Source of the DNA: Comamonadaceae bacterium
GTDB lineage: Bacteria; Pseudomonadota; Gammaproteobacteria; Burkholderiales; Burkholderiaceae_C
NCBI GenBank assembly: GCA_027484575.1
Contig: JAIXSQ010000012.1
Span: 101,859 to 165,858, forward strand
Direction of reading: 5' to 3'
Length of the DNA stretch: 64,000 bases
In this document: positions 36,895-45,917 of the stretch, in pieces
How the letters are laid out: every line of letters starts with the position of its first letter
Position numbering within the stretch: the first letter of the stretch is position 1
Translations under genes and position numbers: made by a program
Notes under the pieces: generated by a model
Databases searched by the model: none
Seen by the model: the letters and a program-made list of their open reading frames with translations, nothing else
What the model was told of the DNA's origin: nothing

Positions 36895-37755
36895 ATGGAG
36901 CGGCCGGCCCCCGACGCCTCCGCACCGGTGCCCTGGCGCGCGCGCCTGTACCGCGTGATCTGGGAGTCCGACACGCGGGCGGGCCGGTTGTTCGACCAGG
37001 TGGTGGTCGCGGCCATCCTGGTGAGCGTGGCCATCGTGCTGGCCGACAGCGTGCAGGGCTGGCACAACCGCTGGGCCACCTTCTTCACCATCGCCGAATG
37101 GGGCTTCACGCTGCTGTTCACCGCCGAATACATCGCCCGGCTGGCAAGCGTGGACAAGCCGCTGAAGTACGCGCGCAGCTTCTTCGGCATCGTCGACCTG
37201 GTGGCCGTGCTGCCCACCTGGCTGGCGCTGTTCGTGCCCGAGCTGCACGCGCTGATCGACGTGCGCATCCTGCGGCTGCTGCGGGTGTTCCGCATCTTCC
37301 GCCTGACCGCCTACGTGGCCGAGTACCAGGTGATGGCCGAGGCGCTGTACGCCAGCCGCCGCAAGATCCTGGTGTTCCTGGCCGCGGTGCTGATGATCGA
37401 CCTGGTGGTGGGCACCCTGATGTACGTGGTGGAAGGCCCGGAGAACGGGTTCCGCGACATCCCGACCTCGGTCTACTGGGCGATCACCACCATGACCACC
37501 GTCGGCTTCGGCGACATCACGCCCAAGACCGACCTGGGCCGCTTCCTGGCGTCCCTGATGATGCTGGTCGGCTGGGGCACCCTGGCCGTGCCCACCGGGA
37601 TCGTGACTGCCGAGATGACCGTGCGCCGGCATGGCCGCAGCCTGTTCGTGCCCCGGCTGTGCACCGGCTGCGGACTGGCCGAGCATGCGCCCGACGCGCG
37701 CTACTGCCAGCACTGCGGCCTGGCGCTGCCCGCCGCGGTGCCGCCCCCGCCCTGA
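36895..37755 (+). CDS. Voltage-gated ion channel with C-terminal zinc ribbon
   Basis: A 286-residue six-helix channel subunit. S4 carries spaced Arg residues in VRILRLLRVFRIFRL (about residues 122-136), and the pore has the K+ filter TVGFGD inside TTMTTVGFGDITP (about 199-211). After S6 there is a short linker and then a zinc-ribbon-like CTGCGL...CQHCGL (about 258-280), with two CxxC knuckles. A ribbon right after S6 could tie gating to metal or redox state or to assembly. The ATG at 36895 sits 3 bases after the upstream stop. Confidence 0.88.
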   Translation: MERPAPDASAPVPWRARLYRVIWESDTRAGRLFDQVVVAAILVSVAIVLADSVQGWHNRWATFFTIAEWGFTLLFTAEYIARLASVDKPLKYARSFFGIVDLVAVLPTWLALFVPELHALIDVRILRLLRVFRIFRLTAYVAEYQVMAEALYASRRKILVFLAAVLMIDLVVGTLMYVVEGPENGFRDIPTSVYWAITTMTTVGFGDITPKTDLGRFLASLMMLVGWGTLAVPTGIVTAEMTVRRHGRSLFVPRLCTGCGLAEHAPDARYCQHCGLALPAAVPPPP

Positions 37756-37811
37756 AGGACTTGCGCCGGCCCCCGGCGCACCGCCCCGAACCTGTGCGAA
37801 GCTCGCGCCCC

Positions 37812-38813
37812 ATGCCATTGCGCCTGTCCGTCCTCGACCAGTCCGTCCACCGCGCCGGCCGCCCCCAGGACGCCTCGATCCGGGAGACCCTGGACCTGGC
37901 GGTTCACTGCGAGCAGCTGGGCTACCACCGCTTCTGGGTCAGCGAGCACCATGCCCTGCCCACGCTGGTGGGCACCGCGCCCGAGATCCTGATGGCGGCC
38001 ATCGCCGCCCGCACCCACCGCATCCGCATCGGCAGCGCCGGCGTGATGCTGCCCCACTACGCCGCCTACAAGGTGGCCGAGCAGTTCCGCGTGCTCGACG
38101 CGCTGGCGCCCGGCCGCATCGACTTGGGCGTGGGCCGCGCGCCGGGCAGCGACCAGCGCACCGCGCGCCTGCTCAACGCCGACCTGCGCTCGGCCGACGA
38201 CTTCCCGCGCCAGGTGCAGGAGCTGCAGGCCTGGGTCAGCGGCGCCGAGCTGCCGCCGGGGCATCCGGGCCACGGCGTGGCCGCGCTGCCGCAGGCCGCC
38301 ACCACGCCACTGGTGTGGATGCTGGGCAGCTCGGGCTACGGCGCGCAACTGGCCGCCCACCTGGGCCTGCCGTACGCCTTCGCGCACTTCATCACCGACG
38401 GCGAGGGCTGCGAGCAGGCGCTGCACCTGTACCGCGAGACCTTCCGCCCCGGCGTGGTCGCCCAGCCGCAGGCCGCCGTCTGCCTGTCGGTGCTGGCCGC
38501 CGACACCGAGGAGGAGGCCTGGTTCCAGTTCCGCTCGCGCGAGCGTGCCCGCATCGACCGCCGCACCGGCCGCTTCGGCCCGCTGCTGCCGCCCGAGCAG
38601 GCGCAGCGGCCGTGGCTGCCGGCCGAGGAGATGGAGCGCAGCGCATTGCGCGAGCGCGCCATCGTCGGCAGCGCCGCCCAGGTGCGCGAGCGCCTGCTGG
38701 CCCTGGCCGACCGCTGGGCGGTCGAGGAACTGGTGCTGGTCACCTGGGCCTGGGACCCGGCCGTGCAGCGCCGCTCGTACGAGCTGCTGGCCGGGGCGTT
38801 CGCGCTGGCCTGA
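37812..38813 (+). CDS. LLM-class flavin-dependent monooxygenase
   Basis: A 333-residue luciferase-like TIM-barrel protein. LSVLDQSV opens the family, FWVSEHHALPTLVGTAPEIL holds the flavin-side His pair, and RIDLGVGRAPGSDQ with the later MLGSSGYGAQLAAHLGLP are marks of the YhbW-type group. It would use reduced FMN and O2 to oxidise a small substrate; the flavin reductase is not encoded here. It ends 55 bases before a MetE-like methionine synthase gene on the same strand. The substrate is unknown; a link to methyl or sulfur chemistry is inference from position. Confidence 0.9.
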   Translation: MPLRLSVLDQSVHRAGRPQDASIRETLDLAVHCEQLGYHRFWVSEHHALPTLVGTAPEILMAAIAARTHRIRIGSAGVMLPHYAAYKVAEQFRVLDALAPGRIDLGVGRAPGSDQRTARLLNADLRSADDFPRQVQELQAWVSGAELPPGHPGHGVAALPQAATTPLVWMLGSSGYGAQLAAHLGLPYAFAHFITDGEGCEQALHLYRETFRPGVVAQPQAAVCLSVLAADTEEEAWFQFRSRERARIDRRTGRFGPLLPPEQAQRPWLPAEEMERSALRERAIVGSAAQVRERLLALADRWAVEELVLVTWAWDPAVQRRSYELLAGAFALA

Positions 38814-38868
38814 ACCGTTGCCCCTTCACCCGCATTCCGCTTCAACGACACACGACGAGGAGACCCGC

Positions 38869-39888
38869 ATGTTCCCCACCGCCATCGCCGGCAGCCTGCC
38901 CAAGCCTTCGTGGCTCGCCGAAACGCACAAGCTCTGGCCCCAATGGAAGGCCCAGGGCGACGCCCTGCGCGAGGCCAAGGCCGACGCCACGCTGCTGTGG
39001 ATCAAGGCCCAGGAGGACGCGGGCCTGGACATCGTGGGCGACGGCGAGCAGGCGCGGCAGCATTTCGTGCACGGCTTCCTGGAGCAGGTCGAGGGCATCG
39101 ACTTCGCCAACAAGGTGAAGATGGGCATCCGCAACAACCGCTACGACGCGATGGTGCCGCAGGTGGTGGCGCCGCTGCGCCTGAAGGGCCGGGTGCACGC
39201 GATGGAGGCGCAGCTGGCGCGCGCGCACACCACGCGCAAGCTGAAGTTCACGCTGCCCGGGCCGATGACCATCGTCGACACCGTCGCCGACCGGTTCTAC
39301 GGTGACAAGGTGAAGATGGCCATGGCCTTCGCCGAGCTGCTGAACCAGGAGGCGCTGGCGCTGCAGGCCGACGGCGTGGACGTGATCCAGTTCGACGAGC
39401 CGGCCTTCAACGTCTACATGCAGGAAGCCGCCGACTGGGGCGTGCAGGCGCTCGAGCGCGCCGCGCAAGGCCTGACGTGCACCACCGCGGTCCACATCTG
39501 CTACGGCTACGGCATCGAGGCCAACGTCGAATGGAAGAAGACCCTGGGCGACCAGTGGCGCCAGTACGAGCAGGTGTTCCCGGCGCTGGCCAGGAGCTCC
39601 ATCGACCAGGTCAGCCTGGAGTGCTTCCACTCGCACGTGCCGATGGATCTGATGAAGCTGCTCGAGGGCAAGGACGTGATGGTCGGCGTGATCGACGTGG
39701 CCAGCGACGAGGTCGAGACGCCCGAGCAGGTGGCCGACACCATCGGCCGCGCCCTGCAGTTCGTGGCGCGGGAGCGGCTGATCCCGTGCACCAACTGCGG
39801 CCTCGCCCCCATGGACCGCGACATCGCGATGCGCAAGCTGCAGGCGCTCGCGCAGGGCGCGGCGCTCGCGCGCCAGCGCCACGGCTGA
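38869..39888 (+). CDS. Stand-alone (MetE C-terminal type) methionine synthase, MesD-like
   Basis: A 339-residue protein equal to the catalytic half of MetE without the N-terminal folate-associated half. Zinc-site residues are visible: H209 and C211 in AVHICYGYG, E251 in SLECFHSH and C307 or C310 in PCTNCGLAP. FPTAIAGSLPKPSWLAE opens it and QFDEPAFNV lies near residue 180. From memory this matches best the aerobic core-MetE group called MesD, which makes methionine from homocysteine with an unknown methyl donor and needs a partner, MesX (DUF1852). No MesX is in the window. ATG with GAGGAGA upstream. It sits between an LLM monooxygenase and two ferritin-like genes. Confidence 0.85.
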   Translation: MFPTAIAGSLPKPSWLAETHKLWPQWKAQGDALREAKADATLLWIKAQEDAGLDIVGDGEQARQHFVHGFLEQVEGIDFANKVKMGIRNNRYDAMVPQVVAPLRLKGRVHAMEAQLARAHTTRKLKFTLPGPMTIVDTVADRFYGDKVKMAMAFAELLNQEALALQADGVDVIQFDEPAFNVYMQEAADWGVQALERAAQGLTCTTAVHICYGYGIEANVEWKKTLGDQWRQYEQVFPALARSSIDQVSLECFHSHVPMDLMKLLEGKDVMVGVIDVASDEVETPEQVADTIGRALQFVARERLIPCTNCGLAPMDRDIAMRKLQALAQGAALARQRHG

Positions 39889-39980
39889 CGGCCGTCGCCG
39901 GTCGTGTCCGGCGGCGCGCGGGCACCGCGCTTGCCATGGTCCCCGGTCGGCGCCTTTCGCCGATCCAACCAGGGAGTCCC

Positions 39981-41162
39981 ATGGCCATCAATCTCTTGCA
40001 GGACAAGGGTGTCGCGCTCGAACAGCAGCGCTTCACCTGGAAGGAGCTTGCCGGCAAGCCGCTGAGCAAGCTCGATGACGATGCGTACACGCGCATCCGC
40101 GTCATCCTCATGAACGGCGTCGAGCTCGACGCCCTGCGCATGACGCAGGTGCTGCTGCGCATGCACCGCGAGGCGCGCGTGCCGCTGGCGCAGCTGTCGC
40201 GCGTCGAGCACCACCAGGCCACCGCCATCAACTGGCTGCTGTCGGCCGACCATTCGCCGCTGGAGACCACCATCGCCTACGAGCAGGTGGCCATCGAGGT
40301 GACGGCCTCGATCGCCCAGCTGGAGCCCGACGCCTACATGGCGCAGGGGCACCGCTACGCGCTGCTGGAGGACTTCGACCACCTGTACCGCTACGCGGCG
40401 CTGCTGGACCGGCTCGAGGGCAAGGACGCGAACAACATCACCCAGGGCTACACCGACATCGTGCCGGGCCGGCCAACGCTGGTGCACCACCGCTCGCCCG
40501 AGAACGACCTGCTCGAGCCGTACCCGCGCGACGCGGCGCTCGCCACCAAGCTGCACGCGATGACGCTGACCGGCGCCGAGTACCAGACGCACGACTACTA
40601 CATGAACATCGGCCCGGTGTTCGCCGACCCGGTGGCGCGGGCGCTGTACGCCGAGATCGCCTCGGTGGAGGCGCAGCACATCGTGCACTACGGCAGCATG
40701 CTCAACCCGGACGAGAGCCCGCTGGAGAAGCTGGTGCTGGGCCAGGCCACCGAGGTGTGGAACTACGCGGCATGCGCCAGCCAGGAGACCAACCCGCGCA
40801 TCAAGGCGCTGTGGGAGCGGATGCTCGACTACGAACTGGGTCAGCTGCAGGTGGCCATCGGGCTGTTCCAGGACCTCGAGCGGCGCGATGCGGCCGAACT
40901 GTTGGGCGACGGCTCGCTGCCGCCTGGCATCGCGTTCACCAGCCAGCGCGCGTTCCTGCGCCAGGTCCTGGCGGAGGTGCCGATGCGCAAGGACGGCACC
41001 CGCTTCGTCGACGAGGACGACGAGGCCGTCGCTTCGCTGACCTACCGCAACCAGATGAATGCGCAGGGCTCGCCCTCGCAGGGCGTGTCCTCGGGCTACC
41101 AGTGGACGCCCGGCACGGAACTGAACCGCGCGGTGGCTGGCGGCGAGCCGGCGATCGCCTGA
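39981..41162 (+). CDS. Ferritin-like (di-iron type) hypothetical protein
   Basis: A 393-residue, mostly helical protein with no signal peptide. Carboxylate and His residues lie on its predicted helices in ways that suit a di-iron four-helix bundle, for example LLEDFDHLYRY, AEIASVEAQHIVHYGS and YAACASQETN, and a first helix with GVELDALRMTQVLLRMH. I cannot name the family with certainty. The C-terminus (about 60 residues) is polar. The ATG has AGGGAG 5 bases upstream. It is followed after 15 bases by a second ferritin-like gene and preceded by the MesD-like gene, so a shared role in oxygen or iron chemistry is possible. Confidence 0.72.
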   Translation: MAINLLQDKGVALEQQRFTWKELAGKPLSKLDDDAYTRIRVILMNGVELDALRMTQVLLRMHREARVPLAQLSRVEHHQATAINWLLSADHSPLETTIAYEQVAIEVTASIAQLEPDAYMAQGHRYALLEDFDHLYRYAALLDRLEGKDANNITQGYTDIVPGRPTLVHHRSPENDLLEPYPRDAALATKLHAMTLTGAEYQTHDYYMNIGPVFADPVARALYAEIASVEAQHIVHYGSMLNPDESPLEKLVLGQATEVWNYAACASQETNPRIKALWERMLDYELGQLQVAIGLFQDLERRDAAELLGDGSLPPGIAFTSQRAFLRQVLAEVPMRKDGTRFVDEDDEAVASLTYRNQMNAQGSPSQGVSSGYQWTPGTELNRAVAGGEPAIA

Positions 41163-41177
41163 CACGGGGAGCATGCA

Positions 41178-41372
41178 ATGGACAACGACGTCGCCGTCGG
41201 CCTGAACCGCACCGGCCTGGACATGGCGCCCAAGAGCAAGGGCACCCTGGTGGACTTCGCCCGCGAGCAGGCCAGCCGGGCCTCGCAGGAGCCCGACGAC
41301 CTGCACGCGATGCGCAAGCGCTACGCGCTGGAGTCCGACGCGTCGGCACGGTGCCCGTGCCGGCCCGCATGA
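41178..41372 (+). pseudogene. N-terminal piece of a frameshifted ferritin-like gene
   Basis: A 64-codon frame (opening MDNDVAVGLNRTGLDMAP) that ends at a TGA overlapping the ATG of the next frame. Through ...RYALESDA it reads as the disordered start of the ferritin-like protein. The following frame carries on with VGTVPVPARMKGMA without a gap in sense. One missing base near 41343-41354, inside the perfect palindrome CCGACGCGTCGG, would join them. A sequencing error is as likely as a true mutation. Alternatively it is a genuine small gene coupled by ATGA overlap. Confidence 0.6.
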
Positions 41373-41899
41373 AGGGCATGGCCGCCACCGTGGTCGACAA
41401 GCTCAAGGGCCACAAGCCCGAGGTGCTGATCGACAAGCTGGGCGAACGCCTGGCCTACGAGCGCACCGGCGTGCGCCTGTACGAACCCCTCATCACCAAG
41501 GTCGGCGCGGCCAGTTCCGGCCCGCTGGTCGACCTGGCGATGCTCACCAAGATCCGCGATGACGAACGGGCGCACTTCGAGCTGGTGGGCGACGCGCTGC
41601 GCAGCATCGGCGCCGACCCCACGGCCATGACGCCCTGCGCGGACATCGCCGGGGTGGCCGCGACCGGGCACCTGCAGGTGATCACGGACCCGCGCACCAC
41701 GGTGCCGCAGGCGCTGAACTCGATCCTGATGATCGAGCTGGGCGACAACGCCGGCTGGGACCTGCTGATCGAGCTGGCGCGCGGCAGCGGCCACGAGGTG
41801 CTGGCCAGCCAGTTCGAGGTGGCGCTCAAGACCGAGCAGGAGCACCTGGCCCTGGTGCAGGGCTGGCTGAAGCAGGCGGTGCTGGACGAGGGCACCTAG
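41369..41899 (+). CDS. Ferritin-like domain protein (main part)
   Basis: A 176-residue helical protein. ERLAYERTGVRLYEPLI (E on helix 1), LTKIRDDERAHFELVGDAL with ExxH (helix 2), MIELGDNAGWDLLIELA and LKTEQEHLALVQGWL with ExxH (helix 4) form a complete di-iron site of the ferritin-like type. The first in-frame ATG is at 41369; the coding sense extends upstream into the frame-broken N-terminal piece. The intact four-helix bundle suggests that the product could still fold. Third of the cluster after the MesD-like and the 393-residue ferritin-like genes. Confidence 0.8.
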   Translation: MKGMAATVVDKLKGHKPEVLIDKLGERLAYERTGVRLYEPLITKVGAASSGPLVDLAMLTKIRDDERAHFELVGDALRSIGADPTAMTPCADIAGVAATGHLQVITDPRTTVPQALNSILMIELGDNAGWDLLIELARGSGHEVLASQFEVALKTEQEHLALVQGWLKQAVLDEGT

Positions 41900-41934
41900 G
41901 GTCCGCCGCAGGACGCGCCCGGCCGGCCGGCGTG

Positions 41935-41948
41935 TACGCTGGCCGGCC
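41935..41948 (+). promoter_or_regulatory. Possible leaderless promoter of the cupin gene
   Basis: TACGCT followed by 8 bases and then ATG. The spacing is one base longer than at the other sites, so support is weaker. Confidence 0.3.
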
Positions 41949-42485
41949 ATGGCGCACGACCACGACCACGACCCCCATCCGCAGGCCCACGACCACGGGC
42001 CTGCGCACCACGAGCACGGCGCCCAGACGCCGTGGAAGCACGACGGCGTCCGCGTGATCCCGGGCGACCGTCTCGACGGCAACGTGCCGTCCACCCCCGG
42101 CATGGACCGCAAGGCGGCCATCACCTTCGCGCGCGTTGGCGCGCAGAAGCTGTGGGCCGGCACCGTCACCATCCATCCCGACGCCAAGACCGGCGCCCAC
42201 CACCACGGCCACCTCGAGAGCGTGATCTACGTGGTGCGCGGCCGCGCGCGCATGCGCTGGGGCGAGCGGCTGGAGTACACCGCCGAGGCCGGCCCGGGCG
42301 ACTTCATCTACGTGCCGCCCTACGTGCCGCACCAGGAGATCAACGCCAGCCCCACCGAAGTGCTCGAGTGCGTGCTGTGCCGCAGCGACGGGCAGGCGGT
42401 GGCGGTCAACCTGCCCATCGAGCCGGTGGAGCGGCCCGAGACGGTGCTCTGGGTCGACCCGACCCATCCGACGGGCGCGGTCTGA
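41949..42485 (+). CDS. Cupin-domain protein with His-rich N-terminus
   Basis: A 178-residue protein. The first 28 residues hold ten His mixed with Asp, Pro and Ala, a likely metal-holding tail. The rest is one cupin barrel with motif 1 GAHHHGHLESVIYVVRG (His ligands and Glu) and motif 2 PGDFIYVPPYVPHQEI (final His ligand). It could be a dioxygenase, isomerase or sensor; the substrate is not evident. The His tail may load Ni, Zn or Fe. It sits alone, 96 bases before a tiny ORF and the egtB gene. Confidence 0.85.
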   Translation: MAHDHDHDPHPQAHDHGPAHHEHGAQTPWKHDGVRVIPGDRLDGNVPSTPGMDRKAAITFARVGAQKLWAGTVTIHPDAKTGAHHHGHLESVIYVVRGRARMRWGERLEYTAEAGPGDFIYVPPYVPHQEINASPTEVLECVLCRSDGQAVAVNLPIEPVERPETVLWVDPTHPTGAV

Positions 42486-42568
42486 GCCGTGTGGCCAGGC
42501 GGCCGGTGCGGCGGTGTCCTACGGGCAGGGCGCGGCCCCGGCTGACAGCGCTGTCGGGAGCGGCTGGC

Positions 42569-42581
42569 TACAACCGGCGAC
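42569..42581 (+). promoter_or_regulatory. Possible leaderless promoter of a 39-residue ORF
   Basis: TACAAC followed by 7 bases then the ATG at 42582. TACAAC is a weak -10, but the spacing equals that of the other sites. Confidence 0.35.
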
Positions 42582-42701
42582 ATGCTCAGCCGCCCGCACC
42601 TGCCGCCGTCCTCGCCCGCCCGCCTGCCCCCGTCATGGCTGCAGCCCCTGGTGGTGGGCGTGGTCGCTGTGGCCGCACTGCTGGCCGTGTTCGCCGGATG
42701 A
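42582..42701 (+). CDS. Small single-helix membrane protein
   Basis: A 39-residue ORF: a Pro/Ser-rich start (MLSRPHLPPSSPA) followed by one transmembrane helix LVVGVVAVAALLAVFAG at residues 23-39. It ends 10 bases before the first possible egtB start, and its stop overlaps that gene's ribosome site. The -10-like box 7 bases before its ATG supports it. Unknown function; it could also be only a leader peptide for egtB. Confidence 0.45.
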   Translation: MLSRPHLPPSSPARLPPSWLQPLVVGVVAVAALLAVFAG

Positions 42702-42711
42702 GGGGAGCGCC

Positions 42712-44018
42712 ATGCGGCCGTCGAGGCCGCGTGCGATCATGCCGCCGCGAACCTTCGCCGCTAGCCGTGCCATGAGCCCTTCAGCCGACCGTGCCACCGT
42801 CGCCGACGCCCGCAGCCCGCTGCTCGGGCGCGTGCAGGCCGTGCGGGCGCACAGCCTGGCGCTGGCCGCCACGCTGGGGCCCGAGGACCAGGCCGTGCAG
42901 TCCATGCCCGATGCCAGCCCCACGAAGTGGCACCTGGCGCACACCACCTGGTTCTTCGAGACGGTGGTGCTGCAGCCGCATGCCCCGGGCTACGCCTGCT
43001 TCGATCCGGCGTTCGGCCGGCTCTTCAACTCCTACTACGAGTTCCTGGGCCCGCGGCACCCGCGGCCCCAGCGCGGGCTGCTGACCCGGCCTTCGGCCGG
43101 CGAGGTGCTGGCGTACCGGGCCCATGTCGATGCCGCGCTGGCCCGCTTCGCCGCCACGGCCGATGCCGCCGCCTGGGACGCCGCGGCGCCGCTGCTGGAG
43201 CTGGGCCTGCAGCACGAGCAGCAGCACCAGGAGCTGGTCGCCACCGACATCCTGCATGCCTTCTCGTGCAACCCGCTGCTGCCGGCCTGGCAGCCGGCCG
43301 CCGCCGCCCCGGCGCTGCGCCTTGCCCAGGCGCCGGAGCCGGCGCGCTGGCTGGCGCATCCGGGCGGCGTGGTCGCGGTGGGGCACGCGGGCGAGGGCTT
43401 CGCCTACGACAACGAGACGCCTCGCCACGAGGTGCTGCTGCGGCCCTTCGCGCTGGCCGACCGGCTGGTGCGCTGCGGGCATTGGCTGCAGTTCATCGAG
43501 GACGGCGGCTATGCGACCGCGTCGCTGTGGCTGTCCGACGGCTGGGCCGCGGTGCAGCAGCAGGGCTGGGGCGCGCCGGCGTACTGGATCGCACCCGACG
43601 ACCCGCGGGCGCCCGACGGCCACTGGCAGGTGTTCGGCCCGCACGGGCTGCGGCCGCTGGACCCAGAGGCGCCGGTGACGCACGTCAGCTTCTACGAGGC
43701 GGCGGCGTATGCGGCCTGGGCCGGTGCGCGCTTGCCCACCGAGTTCGAATGGGAGGCGCTGGCCGCCGGCGGTGCGCTGCCCGAGGCCACGGGCCACGCG
43801 TGGCAGTGGACCCGCTCGTCGTACGACCCCTACCCGGGCTTCCGGCCGCTGGCCGGCGCCGTGGGGGAATACAACGGCAAGTTCATGGTCGGGCAGCTGG
43901 TGCTGCGCGGCGGCAGCGCGTACACGCCCGCCGGCCATGCGCGGCCGAGCTACCGCAATTTCTTCCCGCCGGCGGCGCGCTGGCAATGCACCGGCGTGCG
44001 GCTCGCACGGGAGGACGC

Positions 44019-44025
<7 letters not shown>
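42712..44025 (+). CDS. egtB: Ergothioneine biosynthesis sulfoxide synthase
   Basis: A non-heme iron enzyme that couples trimethylhistidine with a thiol (cysteine or gamma-glutamylcysteine) in the ergothioneine pathway. An N-terminal DinB-like bundle carries the iron ligands: His in KWHLAH (H74/H77) and the HxxxH pair H168 and H172 in QHEQQHQE. The C-terminal formylglycine-type domain has HVSFYEAAAYAAWAGARLP and the end LRGGSAYTP. The ATG at 42712 has GAGGGGAG just upstream; the in-frame ATG at 42772 (MSPSADRA, 417 residues) has none and is the other choice. The stop overlaps the egtD start. No egtA, egtC or egtE is present here. Confidence 0.93.
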
Positions 44026-45022
<997 letters not shown>

Positions 45023-45026
<4 letters not shown>

Positions 45027-45304
45027 AGGCGATCTGGAACGGCAAGGTCATCGCGCAGAGCGACGACACGGTGCTGGTCGAAGGCAACCACTACTTCCCG
45101 GCGGCGTCGCTGGACCGGCAGTACGTGAGCTTCTCCAACCACCGCACCAGCTGCCCGTGGAAGGGGCAGGCGAGCTACTACTCGCTGCTGGTGGACGGCG
45201 AGCTGAACACCGACGCGGTCTGGTACTACCCCGACCCCAAGCCCGAGGCGCAGATGGTGCGCGACCGGGTGGCGTTCTGGAAGGGCGTGCAGGTCACCGA
45301 ATGA
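45023..45304 (+). CDS. DUF427 family protein
   Basis: A 93-residue single beta-barrel-like protein. It has VEGNHYFPAASLDRQYV, the conserved SCPWKGQASYYSL and WYYPDPKPEAQMVRDRVAFW, all marks of DUF427. Its activity is unknown. Its ATG overlaps the egtD stop (ATGA), tying it to ergothioneine synthesis or use in this genome. It may bind a small polar ligand. Confidence 0.92.
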
Positions 45305-45328
45305 GGGCCGGCGCCCGGGGGCGGCTCG

Positions 45329-45799
45329 TCAGCCGCAGCTGGCGCCGCCACACCCGCTGATCGCCTGCGCCGGCAGCGCCGCGGGCAGGGCCACCTGCCC
45401 GGTGTGCAGGTCCATGCCCGCGCTGCGCAGGTGCAGGGCGAGGGCGGCGTCCATGGTCTGGGCGTGCTGCGGGAACCACAGGCCAAGCTCGTGGACCATC
45501 TGCCGGATCGGCGCCAGTTGCCCTTCGCGGCCCAGGCGGCTGCCTTCGCGCATGACCTCGAGCACCACGCGGTGCTGCGTGGTGTGGCAGTTCACCGAGG
45601 CGAAGCCCGTGGCCGCCATCCAGGCGTCCTCGCGGCCGAAATGGTCGTCGGTGTGGGCGATCAGCGCGTCCCACGCGGCGGGCAGGCCGGCGTCGGGCGC
45701 GGCCTCGCAGCGGGCCAGCAGGTCGACGAACTCGCGGTGCGTGTCGTCCATCACGTCGAGTCCGAGCTCCAGGGCTTCGGACCAGGCCAGGTGGGCCAT
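45329..45799 (-). CDS. Bacteriohemerythrin
   Basis: A 156-residue hemerythrin that binds O2 at a di-iron centre. The ligand set is visible: His in DTHREF (about residue 20), His and Glu in HFGREDAWM (about 57-61), the His pair in HTTQHR (about 72-76), and His and Asp in FPQHAQTMD (about 110-115). The C-terminus adds AISGCGGASCG with two Cys that could form a disulfide or bind metal. Start ATG at 45799, chosen because GGAGGAC lies 7 bases before it. It converges on the egt operon with 24 bases between. Confidence 0.9.
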   Translation of the reverse strand: MAHLAWSEALELGLDVMDDTHREFVDLLARCEAAPDAGLPAAWDALIAHTDDHFGREDAWMAATGFASVNCHTTQHRVVLEVMREGSRLGREGQLAPIRQMVHELGLWFPQHAQTMDAALALHLRSAGMDLHTGQVALPAALPAQAISGCGGASCG

Positions 45800-45917
45800 C
45801 GGGGTGTCCTCCATCGAAGCCGGCGAGTCTGGGCGGCCGTCGCAGCACACCCGTTGATCCACGTCATGCCCGAGCGCGGCAGGGGCACGGGCCGCAGCCG
45901 GTAAGCTCGCGCACCTC

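Noticed and set aside
41178..41372. Programmed ribosomal frameshifting in the ferritin-like gene
   Set aside because: There is no slippery heptamer or downstream pseudoknot; a lost base or a read error at the palindrome is simpler.
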